Source of the DNA: HGM04593 sp045636545
GTDB lineage: Bacteria; Bacteroidota; Bacteroidia; Bacteroidales; Bacteroidaceae
DNA length: 64,000 nucleotides
Assembly: GCA_045636545.1 (NCBI GenBank)
Contig: JAZTXR010000007.1
Coordinates: 15,761-79,760 of the forward strand
Reading direction: 5' to 3'
Shown: in pieces, positions 25,730 through 34,457 of the stretch
Numbering within the stretch: position 1 is the stretch's first letter
Layout: each line of letters begins with the position of its first letter
Notes under the pieces: generated by a model
Seen by the model: the letters and a program-made list of their open reading frames with translations, nothing else
The model's database searches: none
Told to the model about the DNA's origin: nothing
Translations under genes and position numbers: made by a program

Positions 25730-26785
25730 ATGAAAGCTGTAATTGACGAGAAGATTCCCTATCTGCGTGATGCTTTGCTTGCCATGGGGGTTGACGTGGT
25801 GGCATTGCCGGGTTTTGCCATAGGTAAGAGCGACTTGCAGGATGCTCAGGCTCTTTTTGTGCGCACACGTACAAAGTGTGGTGAAGCTCTGCTGGCAGGT
25901 ACGGCGGTGCGTTTTATCGGTACAGCAACGATAGGGTATGACCATATTGATGTCGGGTATTGCCGTGAGAAAGGTATTTCCTGGACAAATGCGGCCGGTT
26001 GCAATGCCGGGGCAGTGCTGCAGTATGTGCAGTCTGTGATTTACTCCTGGTCGCGCGACAATGATTGTGACATTGCGGGTCTTGTGCTTGGTGTAGTGGG
26101 ATTGGGCGAGATTGGTTCGCGTGTGGCGGCATGGGCGGCAAGCGTGGGTATGAAGGTGCTTGCCAATGACCCACCGAAAGCCGATGCCGGCATTGATGGG
26201 CTTGTTCCGCTCAAGACGCTGGCCGAAGAGTGTGATATTATCACATTCCATCCTACACTCAACTTTGATGGTGAGTATAAGAGCTTTCATCTTGCTGGTC
26301 CCGAGTTCTTTGCTTCGTTGGGCAGGTGCAGGCTGCTCATCAATGCTTCCCGTGGAGCGGTGGTTGATAATAGCGCTTTGTTGGCGGCTATGGAAAACGG
26401 TAAGGTTGAAAGCGTGGCTTTGGATGTGTGGGAGAATGAACCCGACATAATGCTTCCTCTGTTATATAAGGTCTACATTGCAACTCCTCACATAGCGGGA
26501 TACTCGGCCGAGGGTAAAATGAACGCGACGGCCATTGTGTTGCGCGAGTTTGCACGTTATGTGAATTATGAGGGTGAGATTCCCCGTCTGCAGTTTGCGG
26601 CACCCGATGTGCCGCTTGTAAGGGCTGTGAGTGAACGTGAGGCGCTCCTCTCAATATATTCGCCGCTTGAGGATACGCGTGTACTGAAGGCTTCGCCTGC
26701 CGATTTTGAAAAACTGCGTAATGACTACAGGCTGCGCCGCGAGCCTTCGTCCTTTAGGGTTGAGATAATTGGAGGTGTAAAATAA
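25730..26785 (+). CDS. pdxB: 4-phosphoerythronate dehydrogenase
   Basis: A 351-residue D-2-hydroxyacid dehydrogenase family enzyme that oxidises 4-phosphoerythronate in the DXP-dependent pathway to pyridoxal phosphate. The sequence shows the PdxB-specific IGTATIGYDHID and NAAGCNAGAVLQYV, the NAD-binding GVVGLGEIGSRVA near 121-133, the substrate-binding Arg in INASRGAVVD, the catalytic Glu in ENEPD and His in TPHIAGYS. The C-terminal dimerisation extension typical of PdxB is present. Single-gene unit between divergent DUF4254 and acpP. Confidence 0.92.
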   Translation: MKAVIDEKIPYLRDALLAMGVDVVALPGFAIGKSDLQDAQALFVRTRTKCGEALLAGTAVRFIGTATIGYDHIDVGYCREKGISWTNAAGCNAGAVLQYVQSVIYSWSRDNDCDIAGLVLGVVGLGEIGSRVAAWAASVGMKVLANDPPKADAGIDGLVPLKTLAEECDIITFHPTLNFDGEYKSFHLAGPEFFASLGRCRLLINASRGAVVDNSALLAAMENGKVESVALDVWENEPDIMLPLLYKVYIATPHIAGYSAEGKMNATAIVLREFARYVNYEGEIPRLQFAAPDVPLVRAVSEREALLSIYSPLEDTRVLKASPADFEKLRNDYRLRREPSSFRVEIIGGVK

Positions 26786-26848
26786 GCCCTGATTTTTGCA
26801 CATTTTTACCATCTTTGTGCAGTGGGGTTGCGTTTTTTCTCTATTTTT

Positions 26849-26879
26849 TTTGTAGTTCTTAATTTTTATCTTACATTTG
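26849..26879 (+). promoter_or_regulatory. Putative acpP-fabF promoter
   Basis: TTTG at 26849-26852 and TACATTTG at 26872-26879 (exact TAnnTTTG) are separated by 19 nt, a near-ideal Bacteroidota promoter. Predicted transcription start near 26886 gives a leader of about 30 nt before acpP. This placement is also why the long upstream extension of the acpP frame (from 26822) is not coding. Confidence 0.75.
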
Positions 26880-26917
26880 CGGCAAAGATAGTTTATAAAT
26901 CTTTAAATTTTACAGTT

Positions 26918-27160
26918 ATGTCAGAAATTGAATCAAGAGTAAAAGCTATTATCATTGAGAAGTTCGGTGTATCAGAGGCTATGGTTACATCAGATGCTAA
27001 CTTTACAAACGACCTGAGCGCTGACTCATTGGATAGAGTAGAGCTGATTATGGAAATTGAGGACGAGTTCGGTATCTCAATCCCAGAGGATGCAGCTGAG
27101 AAGATTGCGACAGTAGGTGATGCTGTCAAGTTCGTAGAGGAGATGGTTGCCGAGAAATAA
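26918..27160 (+). CDS. acpP: Acyl carrier protein
   Basis: An 80-residue acidic protein (MSEIESRVKAIIIEKFGVSE...). The phosphopantetheine attachment serine is Ser37 in the canonical ADSLDRVELIM motif. It carries the growing acyl chain in type II fatty acid synthesis and donates acyl groups to lipid A and phospholipids. It is directly followed by fabF with a 41-bp gap, the conserved bacterial order. The start at 26918 fits the usual ACP length; an in-frame extension upstream covers the promoter and is rejected. Confidence 0.97.
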   Translation: MSEIESRVKAIIIEKFGVSEAMVTSDANFTNDLSADSLDRVELIMEIEDEFGISIPEDAAEKIATVGDAVKFVEEMVAEK

Positions 27161-27201
27161 TTCTCTCTCACTTTCTCCATACCGTACTCTAACTATTCTG
27201 T

Positions 27202-28464
27202 ATGAAGCTTAGAAGAGTTGTTGTAACAGGTCTTGGTGCCGTTTCGCCAATTGGCAATGATGTTCCCACATTGTGGGAGAATGCTGTAAATGGTGTGAGT
27301 GGTGCAGGACCTATTACTCATTTTGATGCCTACCTCTTCAAAACCCAGTTCGCCTGCGAGGTAAAGGGCTTTGATGCATCGGTCGCTATGGACCGTCGCG
27401 AACTGCGAAAGGTCGATGCCGACACGCATTATGGTGTGGCTGCTGCTGTCGAGGCTATAAATGACAGTGGAATAGATTTTGAGAAAGTTGACTGCAACAG
27501 AGTCGGTGTGATATTCGGTGAAGGCATTGGAGGGCTTGGGGCTCTTGAGGATGAATTGCGTGTCTTTACACTCAACCAGGAGAACGGCCCGCGTTTCTCG
27601 CCATTCCTGATAACAAAGATGATATCGGACATGACAACCGGTATAATCTCTATCCGTTATGGTTTGAAGGGACCCAATTATGTGACAACTTCGGCGTGCG
27701 CTTCTTCGTCCAATGCGCTCATTGATGCGTATGACCAGATACGCCTGGGACGTGCCGATGTCATTGTTTCCGGTGGTGCGGAGGCTGCAATATGCAATGT
27801 CGGTGTAGGTGCGTTCAACGCCATGCACGCATTGTCGGTGCGCAATGACGACCCCAAGGGTGCATCGCGCCCGTTCAGCAAAAGCCGTGATGGTTTTGTG
27901 ATGGCCGAGGGTGCTGCTTCGCTTGTTCTCGAGGAATATGAGCACGCTGTAGCCCGCGGTGCAAAGATATATGCCGAGATTGTCGGAACCGGACTTACTG
28001 CCGATGCATATCATATTACTGCTCCTCATCCCGAAGGTGAAGGTGCATGCCGTGTAATGAAGGCGGCGCTCGACGAGGCCGGCTTGCCGGTTGAGAGCGT
28101 GGATTATATCAACGTGCATGGCACATCAACTCATGCCGGTGATATTGCCGAGGTCAAGGCTATAAAGACTCTGTTCGGTGAACATGCGTATAATTTGAAT
28201 ATAAGTTCGACAAAGTCAATGACCGGACATCTGCTCGGTGGCGCGGGTGCATTGGAGGCTGTGTTGACGGTGCTTGCCGTAAAGCATGGCATTATACCGC
28301 CTACAATCAACCACGCCGAGGGTGACGATGACCCGGAGATTGACTATGGAATGAACTTTACCTTTAACAAGGCCCAGAAGAGAGTTGTGAATGTCGCTTT
28401 GTCCAACACTTTCGGTTTCGGTGGCCACAATGCAAGTATTGCGTTTAAGAAAATTGAAGGCTGA
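27202..28464 (+). CDS. fabF: 3-oxoacyl-[acyl-carrier-protein] synthase II
   Basis: A 420-residue KAS II condensing enzyme that elongates acyl-ACP with malonyl-ACP. The catalytic triad is visible: Cys166 in TTSACASS, His in NVHGTSTHAGD (around 305) and His in STKSMTGHLLGGAG (around 340), with the Lys of SSTKS. Full length for the family. It sits between acpP and rnc in the order acpP-fabF-rnc, which is common in bacteria and probably forms one transcript from the promoter upstream of acpP. Confidence 0.96.
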   Translation: MKLRRVVVTGLGAVSPIGNDVPTLWENAVNGVSGAGPITHFDAYLFKTQFACEVKGFDASVAMDRRELRKVDADTHYGVAAAVEAINDSGIDFEKVDCNRVGVIFGEGIGGLGALEDELRVFTLNQENGPRFSPFLITKMISDMTTGIISIRYGLKGPNYVTTSACASSSNALIDAYDQIRLGRADVIVSGGAEAAICNVGVGAFNAMHALSVRNDDPKGASRPFSKSRDGFVMAEGAASLVLEEYEHAVARGAKIYAEIVGTGLTADAYHITAPHPEGEGACRVMKAALDEAGLPVESVDYINVHGTSTHAGDIAEVKAIKTLFGEHAYNLNISSTKSMTGHLLGGAGALEAVLTVLAVKHGIIPPTINHAEGDDDPEIDYGMNFTFNKAQKRVVNVALSNTFGFGGHNASIAFKKIEG

Positions 28465-29185
28465 TAGATTATTCAAGAAGATTATAGACAAGATAAGGCT
28501 CCTGTCCCGCAAGGACAGGGAGTCTTATCTGTTGTTATACTCTATTCTGGGGTATGTGCCAAGTGACATAAAATTGTATGAGATGGCAATGACACACAGC
28601 TCTACATCGGGTGTCAAGAAACTCTCCTGCAATGAGCGTCTGGAATTTCTTGGCGATGCAGTCCTGAGTTCTGTCACTGCCGATTATCTCTACTCGAATT
28701 TCAGCCGCGAGCGCGAGGGTTTTCTCACCAAATCACGTAGCAATCTTGTATGTCGTGAAAGGTTGAACGAACTGGCTCTGCAAATAGGGCTCGACAAATA
28801 TGTTCATGCTTGTGGTGTGGCAAATCAACACAATAATTATATATATGGCAATGCTCTTGAGGCTCTTGTAGGCGCCATATATATCGACAAGGGCTACAAA
28901 CAGTGCCGCCGTTTTCTGCTCGACAGGGTCTTCTCCCGTATCGCCGACATGGAGTCTGTTGTCAAGGCCGACAAGAACTACAAGAGCCGTCTGATAGAGT
29001 GGGGGCAGAAGCGACATATTGATGTCGAATTCCGCATTGTCTCCGAGGAGTTGCGCAAGGAGGGGGTCTTCTTTGTGAGCGAGGTGCTTGTGAATGGCGA
29101 GCCGTATGGTATCGGCGATGGTTTCTCGAAACGTGAGAGCCAGCAGAAAGCGGCCCGTCAGGCGTTGGCCAAATTGCGTAAGTGA
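28430..29185 (+). CDS. rnc: Ribonuclease III
   Basis: A double-strand-specific endoribonuclease for rRNA and mRNA processing. The RNase III signature NERLEFLGDAVLS and the second metal-site segment GNALEALVGAIYID are complete, and the C-terminal dsRNA-binding domain (from about residue 175) ends with ESQQKAARQALAKL. I place the start at ATG 28430 (251 residues), overlapping fabF by 35 bp; an ATG at 28391 in the same frame would add 13 residues. Overlap with fabF suggests coupled translation. It converges with folB, whose stop is 1 bp away. Confidence 0.93.
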   Translation: MQVLRLRKLKADRLFKKIIDKIRLLSRKDRESYLLLYSILGYVPSDIKLYEMAMTHSSTSGVKKLSCNERLEFLGDAVLSSVTADYLYSNFSREREGFLTKSRSNLVCRERLNELALQIGLDKYVHACGVANQHNNYIYGNALEALVGAIYIDKGYKQCRRFLLDRVFSRIADMESVVKADKNYKSRLIEWGQKRHIDVEFRIVSEELRKEGVFFVSEVLVNGEPYGIGDGFSKRESQQKAARQALAKLRK

Positions 29186-29186
29186 T

Positions 29187-29555
29187 TCATCTCTTGCTCG
29201 AAAGGGTCACAGCAGCTTTCAGTCTGTCGCCTCCCATCGGTGGCGTGTCCTTGCAGAGTGTGATTCTTATTGCGCTTATCTGTGCAAAGGTCTCATAAAG
29301 TCTTTTTGTAATTCTGCTACATACGTTCTCGAGCAGGTTGGATGGCTGCTCCATTTCGCTGCACAGTATTTCGTACACGTCGGCATAGCTCACAGTGCCG
29401 TCAATCCGGTCACTTGCGGCGCAACTGCTGTCATTTATTTCAAGTGCAATGTCTATGGTGAACCAGGCGCCAATTTCCCGTTCCTGTTGCATGACACCAT
29501 GATGTGCGAACAGGTGTACGTCGCGCAGTTCTATTGTGTATCCTTCTATTTGCAT
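29187..29555 (-). CDS. folB: Dihydroneopterin aldolase
   Basis: A 122-residue enzyme of folate synthesis converting 7,8-dihydroneopterin to 6-hydroxymethyl-dihydropterin and glycolaldehyde. Typical features: IELRDVHLFAHHGVMQQERE with the conserved pterin-binding Glu, the DGTVSYADVYE loop and the catalytic Lys in ITLCKDTPPMGG. Full length. It is convergent with rnc and lies downstream of nrdJ on the same strand, separated by a hairpin. Confidence 0.92.
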   Translation of the reverse strand: MQIEGYTIELRDVHLFAHHGVMQQEREIGAWFTIDIALEINDSSCAASDRIDGTVSYADVYEILCSEMEQPSNLLENVCSRITKRLYETFAQISAIRITLCKDTPPMGGDRLKAAVTLSSKR

Positions 29556-29569
29556 AAATGTCTGTTTGA

Positions 29570-29601
29570 ACGATAAAGAGCCACGCTTGGCCCTTTATCG
29601 T
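29570..29601 (-). terminator. Hairpin between nrdJ and folB
   Basis: A 9-bp stem (ACGATAAAG / CTTTATCGT) extended inward by GCC/GGC across one mismatch, 22 bp after the nrdJ stop. No long T-run follows on the minus strand, so termination may be partial and folB could be read through. Confidence 0.6.
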
Positions 29602-29623
29602 CGGTTATATATGGTTTCTGATA

Positions 29624-32155
29624 TTATCCGCATTTTGAGTATCCACATCCCGGGCAGTGCAGGCAACCCTCCTCAAAGATGAGTTGCTGCTTGCAGTTGG
29701 GGCACTTTTCTGCGGTAGACGTCCCATCTTTTATGTAGCGTTTCAATGCTCGTTCTACACCATTCTTCCAGGTGTTGATGTTGTCCGATGCAAGCTGCAG
29801 TGATGAAATCAGTTTAATCACTTGCTCGATGGGCATCTTGTAGCGCAGTACGCCTGAGATGAGCTTGGCGTAGTTCCAGAACTCGGGGTTGAAGCGCTCG
29901 GACAATCCTTCAATTGTGGTCTTGTAACCGATTTTGTTCTCGAACTGGAAATCGTAGCGTTTTGTGCCATCCTCGTTTGTGTGCTTTATGATGATTCCAT
30001 GTGTCACGTTCTTCGGCAATGGAATGCCATCCTCATCGTCCTGCTGTCCTGTGAATATCTCATACGGCTCGCCGTTGAGCAGGCCGATGAAGGCTACCCA
30101 CTTCTCCTTGTTGTTCTGGAAACGTACCACATCGGCTTCAAGTATGGTGGGGCGAACCTCTGTGATGAATGGCTTCATCTCTTCGTTCTCTTTCTTCTCC
30201 TTTTTGCTGTCGGTTGAGACGAGCACTCCTGCACGTGAGCCGTCCCGGTATACGGTGCAACCCTTGCATCCGCACTTCCATGCTGTCACATACAGCTCGT
30301 TGACAAGCTTTTCGTCAACATTGTTGGGTAGGTTTATGGTAACGCTGATAGAGTGGTCCACCCACTTCTGTATACGCCCCTGCATCTCAACCTTTGCAAC
30401 CCAATCAATGTCGTTCGAGGTGGCCTTGTTGTATGGCGAGCGTGCCACCAAGTTGTCTATCTCGACCTGTGAGTATCGTTTGGATGTATCTATGCCACTC
30501 TTTTTCATCCACTCGACGAACTTGTGGTGATAGACGATGTATTCCTCAAAGGTATCTCCGTTCTCATCCGTGAAGTCTGCGTGTACATCGGGGTCGTTGG
30601 GGTTTACTTTTCTGCGGCGTTTGTATACAGGCATGAATACCGGCTCGATACCCGATGTGGTCTGTGTCATTATACTCACGGTGCCGGTCGGGGCTATGGT
30701 CAGGCAGGCGATGTTTCGGCGGCCATATTGCTTCATATCCTCGTACAGGCTTGGGCAGGCCTCTTTCAGACGGTTGATAAATGGGTTTGCAGCCTCGCGT
30801 GCGGTGTCGTATATCTCAAATGCGCCACGCTCCTTTGCAAGGTTTACAGATGATGAATATGCTGCAATGGCGAGTGTCTTGTGAATCTTCTCGGCAAAGG
30901 CTGTCGCCTCCTCTGTTCCATAGCGTAGTCCCATTGCGGCAAGCATGTCGCCTTCGGCGGTGATGCCCACTCCGGTGCGGCGGCCCATGCTGCTCTTGCG
31001 GTATATCTTCTCCCAAAGTCTCTTCTCTGCACCTTTCACCTCTTCGCTCTCAGGGTCGCTCTCAATCTTCTGCATTATGGCATCAATCTTCTCAAGCTCA
31101 AGGTCGATGATGTCATCCATTATACGCTGTGTCTTTGCGGTGTGCTGTTTGAACAGTTCGTAATCAAAATAAGCCTCGGGTGTAAATGGGTTTACAACGT
31201 ATGAGAACAGGTTGATTGCTATGAGGCGGCATGAATCGTAAGGGCACAAAGGTATTTCGCCGCAGGGGTTGGTCGACACGGTCTCAAATCCCAGGTCTGC
31301 ATAACAGTCGGGGATGGATTCTCTTTTGACGGTGTCCCAGAACAGCACTCCCGGCTCGGCCGATTTCCAGGCATTGTGTATGATTTTGCCCCATAGTTTT
31401 GCGGCATCGACCTCATTGGTGTAGAGCGGCTTCTCGGCATTTATGGGGTATTGCTGCCTGTATGGTGTCCCCGTTGTGACGGCTCTCATGAATTCGTCAT
31501 CAATCTTTACCGAGACGTTCGCGCCTGTAACCTTGCCCTCGGTCATCTTTGCATCAATGAACGCTTCGGCATCGGGGTGCTTGATTGACACGCTCAGCAT
31601 CAATGCTCCACGACGGCCGTCCTGGGCTACTTCGCGTGTAGAGTTGGAGTATCGCTCCATGAAAGGAACGAGTCCTGTTGATGTCAGTGCCGAGTTTTTT
31701 ACCTGTGAGCCTTTCGGGCGTATGTGTGAGAGGTCGTGGCCGACACCGCCACGGCGCTTCATCAGTTGCACCTGCTCCTCGTCAATGCGTATTATGGCAC
31801 CGTAAGAGTCGGCTTTACCGTCCATTCCTATGACGAAGCAGTTTGAGAGTGATGCAATCTGATAGTCATTGCCAATTCCGGTCATAGGGCTACCTGATGG
31901 GACCACGTACCTGAACTTGTCGAGCAGGTCGAAAACCTCTTGTGCAGACATCGGGTTTTCATACTTCGATTCTATCCTGGCAATTTCATTTGCTATGCGC
32001 CAATGCATCTCTTCGGGTGATTTCTCGTAGATGTTGCCGAATGAGTCTTTCAAGGCATATTTGTTTACCCACACTCTGGCTGCCAGTTCGTCTCCGCCAA
32101 AATATTCGAGTGAGGCCTTGAATGCCTCGTCTTGTGTATATTGCTGTTGTTTCAC
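29624..32155 (-). CDS. nrdJ: Adenosylcobalamin-dependent (class II) ribonucleotide reductase
   Basis: An 843-residue B12-dependent reductase making deoxyribonucleotides with or without oxygen. Recognisable parts: the NPCGEIPLCPYDSC segment with an active-site Cys, the GVGHDLSHIRP loop, the APTGTVSIMTQTTSGIEPVF finger region, and a C-terminal Cys-rich tail (CPNCKQQL...CLHCPGCGYSKCG) that can bind zinc and re-reduce the active site. No ATP-cone at the N-terminus. Start is GTG 32155. No cobalamin riboswitch was seen in the short leader. Located next to dnaA on the same strand. Confidence 0.93.
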   Translation of the reverse strand: MKQQQYTQDEAFKASLEYFGGDELAARVWVNKYALKDSFGNIYEKSPEEMHWRIANEIARIESKYENPMSAQEVFDLLDKFRYVVPSGSPMTGIGNDYQIASLSNCFVIGMDGKADSYGAIIRIDEEQVQLMKRRGGVGHDLSHIRPKGSQVKNSALTSTGLVPFMERYSNSTREVAQDGRRGALMLSVSIKHPDAEAFIDAKMTEGKVTGANVSVKIDDEFMRAVTTGTPYRQQYPINAEKPLYTNEVDAAKLWGKIIHNAWKSAEPGVLFWDTVKRESIPDCYADLGFETVSTNPCGEIPLCPYDSCRLIAINLFSYVVNPFTPEAYFDYELFKQHTAKTQRIMDDIIDLELEKIDAIMQKIESDPESEEVKGAEKRLWEKIYRKSSMGRRTGVGITAEGDMLAAMGLRYGTEEATAFAEKIHKTLAIAAYSSSVNLAKERGAFEIYDTAREAANPFINRLKEACPSLYEDMKQYGRRNIACLTIAPTGTVSIMTQTTSGIEPVFMPVYKRRRKVNPNDPDVHADFTDENGDTFEEYIVYHHKFVEWMKKSGIDTSKRYSQVEIDNLVARSPYNKATSNDIDWVAKVEMQGRIQKWVDHSISVTINLPNNVDEKLVNELYVTAWKCGCKGCTVYRDGSRAGVLVSTDSKKEKKENEEMKPFITEVRPTILEADVVRFQNNKEKWVAFIGLLNGEPYEIFTGQQDDEDGIPLPKNVTHGIIIKHTNEDGTKRYDFQFENKIGYKTTIEGLSERFNPEFWNYAKLISGVLRYKMPIEQVIKLISSLQLASDNINTWKNGVERALKRYIKDGTSTAEKCPNCKQQLIFEEGCLHCPGCGYSKCG

Positions 32156-32203
32156 TTTTATGTGTTTTAAATATGGTTTTTATGTTTCCCGAAATGGGGA
32201 ACA

Positions 32204-32235
32204 CAAATTTAAAAATGATTGGTGTAATTACCAAA
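32204..32235 (-). promoter_or_regulatory. Putative nrdJ promoter
   Basis: On the minus strand TAAATTTG (32204-32211) matches TAnnTTTG and TTTG at 32232-32235 matches the -33 element with a 20-nt spacer. Start point near 32198, about 43 nt before the GTG. Two copies of a 15-bp repeat lie just upstream. Confidence 0.7.
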
Positions 32236-32264
32236 TATTTTCTTTTGTAACTTTGTTAATGCAG

Positions 32265-32343
32265 AAAAGTTTTCCAAAATTATTTTTAATGCATTTTAAA
32301 TTAATGAAATAGATTTTGTGATTGCTTCAAAAGTTTTCCAAAA
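32265..32343. repeat. Two direct copies of AAAAGTTTTCCAAAA upstream of nrdJ
   Basis: Identical 15-bp copies at 32265-32279 and 32329-32343, with starts 64 bp apart (about six helical turns), in the 323-bp gap between nrdJ and dnaA and about 30 and 95 bp upstream of the nrdJ -33 element. Placement suits an activator or repressor binding site. They do not match the NrdR box consensus I know. The rest of the gap is AT-rich with no gene. Confidence 0.5.
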
Positions 32344-32423
32344 AATAAATTTATAGATGTTATATAAAATATTTGTTTGCAAATGTTGTTTGAATAGTTG
32401 TGTGCGAAGTTGTCATTTATAGA

Positions 32424-32460
32424 CAGCAGCGGCTGCACTATAAAAGTGCAGCCGCTGCTG
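32424..32460 (-). terminator. dnaA terminator hairpin
   Basis: A perfect 15-bp GC-rich stem (32424-32438 with 32446-32460) around a 7-nt loop TATAAAA, 18 bp past the dnaA stop. The sequence after the stem on the minus strand is only moderately T-rich, so it could terminate or stabilise the 3' end. Confidence 0.8.
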
Positions 32461-32478
32461 TTCGTTATGTTGATAGTA

Positions 32479-33870
32479 TTATGCGCTCAATAGTGAACTT
32501 TCAATCTCTTCAAGCTCTATGCGGAACTGTTTGTCTGTTTCGGCAAGGTTGGTGATTGTCTTGCAGGCGTGCAGTACGGTCGCATGGTCGCGGTCACCTA
32601 TGTATTTGCCTATCTTTGATGTTGACATGTCAAGGTGCTTTTTGGCAAGGAACATTGCCACCTGACGCACCAGTACAACTTCGCGTTTACGCGAACGGGT
32701 GTTGATGGCGTTGGCTTCAATACCGTAGTAGTCCGAAACTTTCTTTATTATGTCGTCTATGGTGATTGTCTTCTTCTCGTAGTCCGAGAAATCACCAATG
32801 ATTCTGCGTGCAAGGTTTATGTTGATGTCGGTATTGTTTATGGTTGAGTGTGCCATGATTGATACGACAATACCTTCAAGGTCGCGAATGCTTGCATTCA
32901 CATTCTCTGCAATGTATGAGATTACCTCTTCTGGGAAACAGAGCCCATCCCGGCGTATCTTGTTGCGCAGGATGTTCTTGCGCAATTCAAAATCCGGCTT
33001 CTCGATTTCGGCGGTCATACCCCACTTGAATCGTGTAATCAAACGCTCTTCCATACCCTGCAGTTGTGCCGGAGAACGGTCCGATGTCATAATCAACTGC
33101 TTTCCGTTCAGATGCAGGTGGTTGAATATATGGAAGAAGGCGTTTTGGGTCTTTTGAAGACCCGCAATCTCCTGAATGTCATCAATGATAAGGACATCAA
33201 TGCTTTGATAGAATCTCATGAAATCATTGAAGTTTTTCTGGAGTATTGAGTCTGTGTACTGTACCTGGAACAGGTGTGCCGATACGTAGAGCACGCGCAG
33301 TTCGGGGTGCAGTTCCTTTATCTTTATACCAATGGCATTTATAAGGTGTGTCTTTCCAACTCCTGATGGGCCGTGTATGAACAGTGGGTTGAATGCACGA
33401 CCCGGTTTGTCAGCAACGCTTACGGCTACCGAGCGTGAGAGACGGTTGCTGATACCTTCTACAAAGTTGTCAAAGGTGTAGCGGTTGATGAGCATGGAGT
33501 CCAACTCCTGTATTGTCTGTTGGTTTGCCACAGGGGCGCTATTGCCGCTGTTTGCGGTTCTTGCCCCGACTGTGGTGGTTGCCTCGGTGCCAACCTCCAT
33601 ACTCAGGTTGTTGTCCTTGTCGGTCAGCACGCTATACATTAGCTGTGTGCCGTTGCCCATTACTTTGAACAGAGTAGAACGCAAAAGGTCCACAAAGTTG
33701 CTCTCCAGAAACTCATATACAAAATTGCTCTTGACCTGTATGGTAAGAGTGTTACCCTCATACTTGAGCGGCTTGATATCGGCAAACCAAGTGTTGAAGG
33801 TTGTTTCGGAGACGATGTCTCGGATGATCTCCAAACATTTATTCCATTTTGTATCGAGATTGGTTGTCAT
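32479..33870 (-). CDS. dnaA: Chromosomal replication initiator DnaA
   Basis: A 463-residue AAA+ initiator. Domain I at 1-85 (WNKCLEIIRDIVSETTFNTW), a short linker, the ATPase domain with Walker A GPSGVGKTHL near 166-175 and Walker B VLIIDDIQEI, and the DNA-binding domain IV with the signature GDRDHATVLHACKTI near 430. It opens oriC and loads the helicase. Preceded by a 583-bp non-coding region and followed by a strong hairpin. No exact TAnnTTTG promoter was found in the first 200 bp upstream. Confidence 0.97.
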   Translation of the reverse strand: MTTNLDTKWNKCLEIIRDIVSETTFNTWFADIKPLKYEGNTLTIQVKSNFVYEFLESNFVDLLRSTLFKVMGNGTQLMYSVLTDKDNNLSMEVGTEATTTVGARTANSGNSAPVANQQTIQELDSMLINRYTFDNFVEGISNRLSRSVAVSVADKPGRAFNPLFIHGPSGVGKTHLINAIGIKIKELHPELRVLYVSAHLFQVQYTDSILQKNFNDFMRFYQSIDVLIIDDIQEIAGLQKTQNAFFHIFNHLHLNGKQLIMTSDRSPAQLQGMEERLITRFKWGMTAEIEKPDFELRKNILRNKIRRDGLCFPEEVISYIAENVNASIRDLEGIVVSIMAHSTINNTDININLARRIIGDFSDYEKKTITIDDIIKKVSDYYGIEANAINTRSRKREVVLVRQVAMFLAKKHLDMSTSKIGKYIGDRDHATVLHACKTITNLAETDKQFRIELEEIESSLLSA

Positions 33871-34415
33871 CGACCGTTTGTGTTTTTGCTGTTCTGTTAT
33901 TAAGGTAATATTGTGGATTGGATTATGAGGACACTCGCTGTCCGTCTATAGTGAATCTCCTCCCGTTAAATCCAATGCAAATATCTACAAATAAAAATGA
34001 ATATGCAAGCATTGAAAAGCTATCCAAAAATTTGCATTCAATAATGGTTTGAATATCAGTGTTTTAAAATTTTGCTCCGCGAAGAATCTGCTATTTTGTG
34101 TTATTTTTTTTAACGTTGATATTCAGTGTTTTATGGTACTTTGTGCTCTTTCCCTGTAACTGCGTATTCTGTGCAAAGACCGTTCTGTTTTGTCTGTGGT
34201 GTGTTTTTTGAGTGAATGGTGTTGTAGCTTCCTGTTGATGGGATTATTTGGATTGAATCTAAATAATAGCAAAAATTTTTTTATTTGGAAATAAATTATA
34301 GAGCTGCCGGTGACGCTAAAAATGTGGTGATTTTATTTGCATTTTAGGAATTTATAGCTTTAATTATGCTGCTTGAATGTGGTGTTCATTGTGATATCGG
34401 TATTGTGATATTCGG
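33871..34415. other. Non-coding region between dnaA and dnaX
   Basis: About 545 bp of AT-rich DNA with no credible gene. It carries three copies of ATTTGCAT (33975-33982 as ATGCAAAT, 34030-34037, 34335-34342) and a TGTGGATTG near 33912, which differs from the DnaA box complement at two positions. No exact TTATCCACA box was found, so an origin here is only a possibility. It must contain the dnaA promoter. Confidence 0.5.
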
Positions 34416-34457
34416 ATAATAAGTCCGGGAGGTGCGTGCACCTCCCGGACTTATTAT
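34416..34457 (-). terminator. dnaX terminator hairpin overlapping the stop codon
   Basis: A perfect 19-bp stem with a 4-nt loop (CGTG on the plus strand). Its proximal arm includes the dnaX TAA codon (34454-34456). The outer part of the stem is AT-rich, the core is GC-rich (GTCCGGGAGGTG). No T-run beyond the stem. Confidence 0.8.

Noticed and set aside
25568..26290. Upstream extension of the DUF4254 frame
   Set aside because: It runs antisense through pdxB, lacks family sequence, and the DUF4254 promoter lies inside it.
27193..28119. 308-codon minus-strand frame opposite fabF
   Set aside because: Antisense to a clear fabF; composition reflects the codon bias of the real gene.
29094..29576. 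160-codon plus-strand frame over the rnc end and folB
   Set aside because: Overlaps two well-supported genes and resembles nothing.
32156..32260. Cobalamin riboswitch for the B12-dependent reductase
   Set aside because: The leader after the predicted start is only ~43 nt and has no B12-box-like sequence.
33871..34415. Confident oriC call upstream of dnaA
   Set aside because: No exact DnaA boxes and no skew data; kept only as a low-interest possibility.
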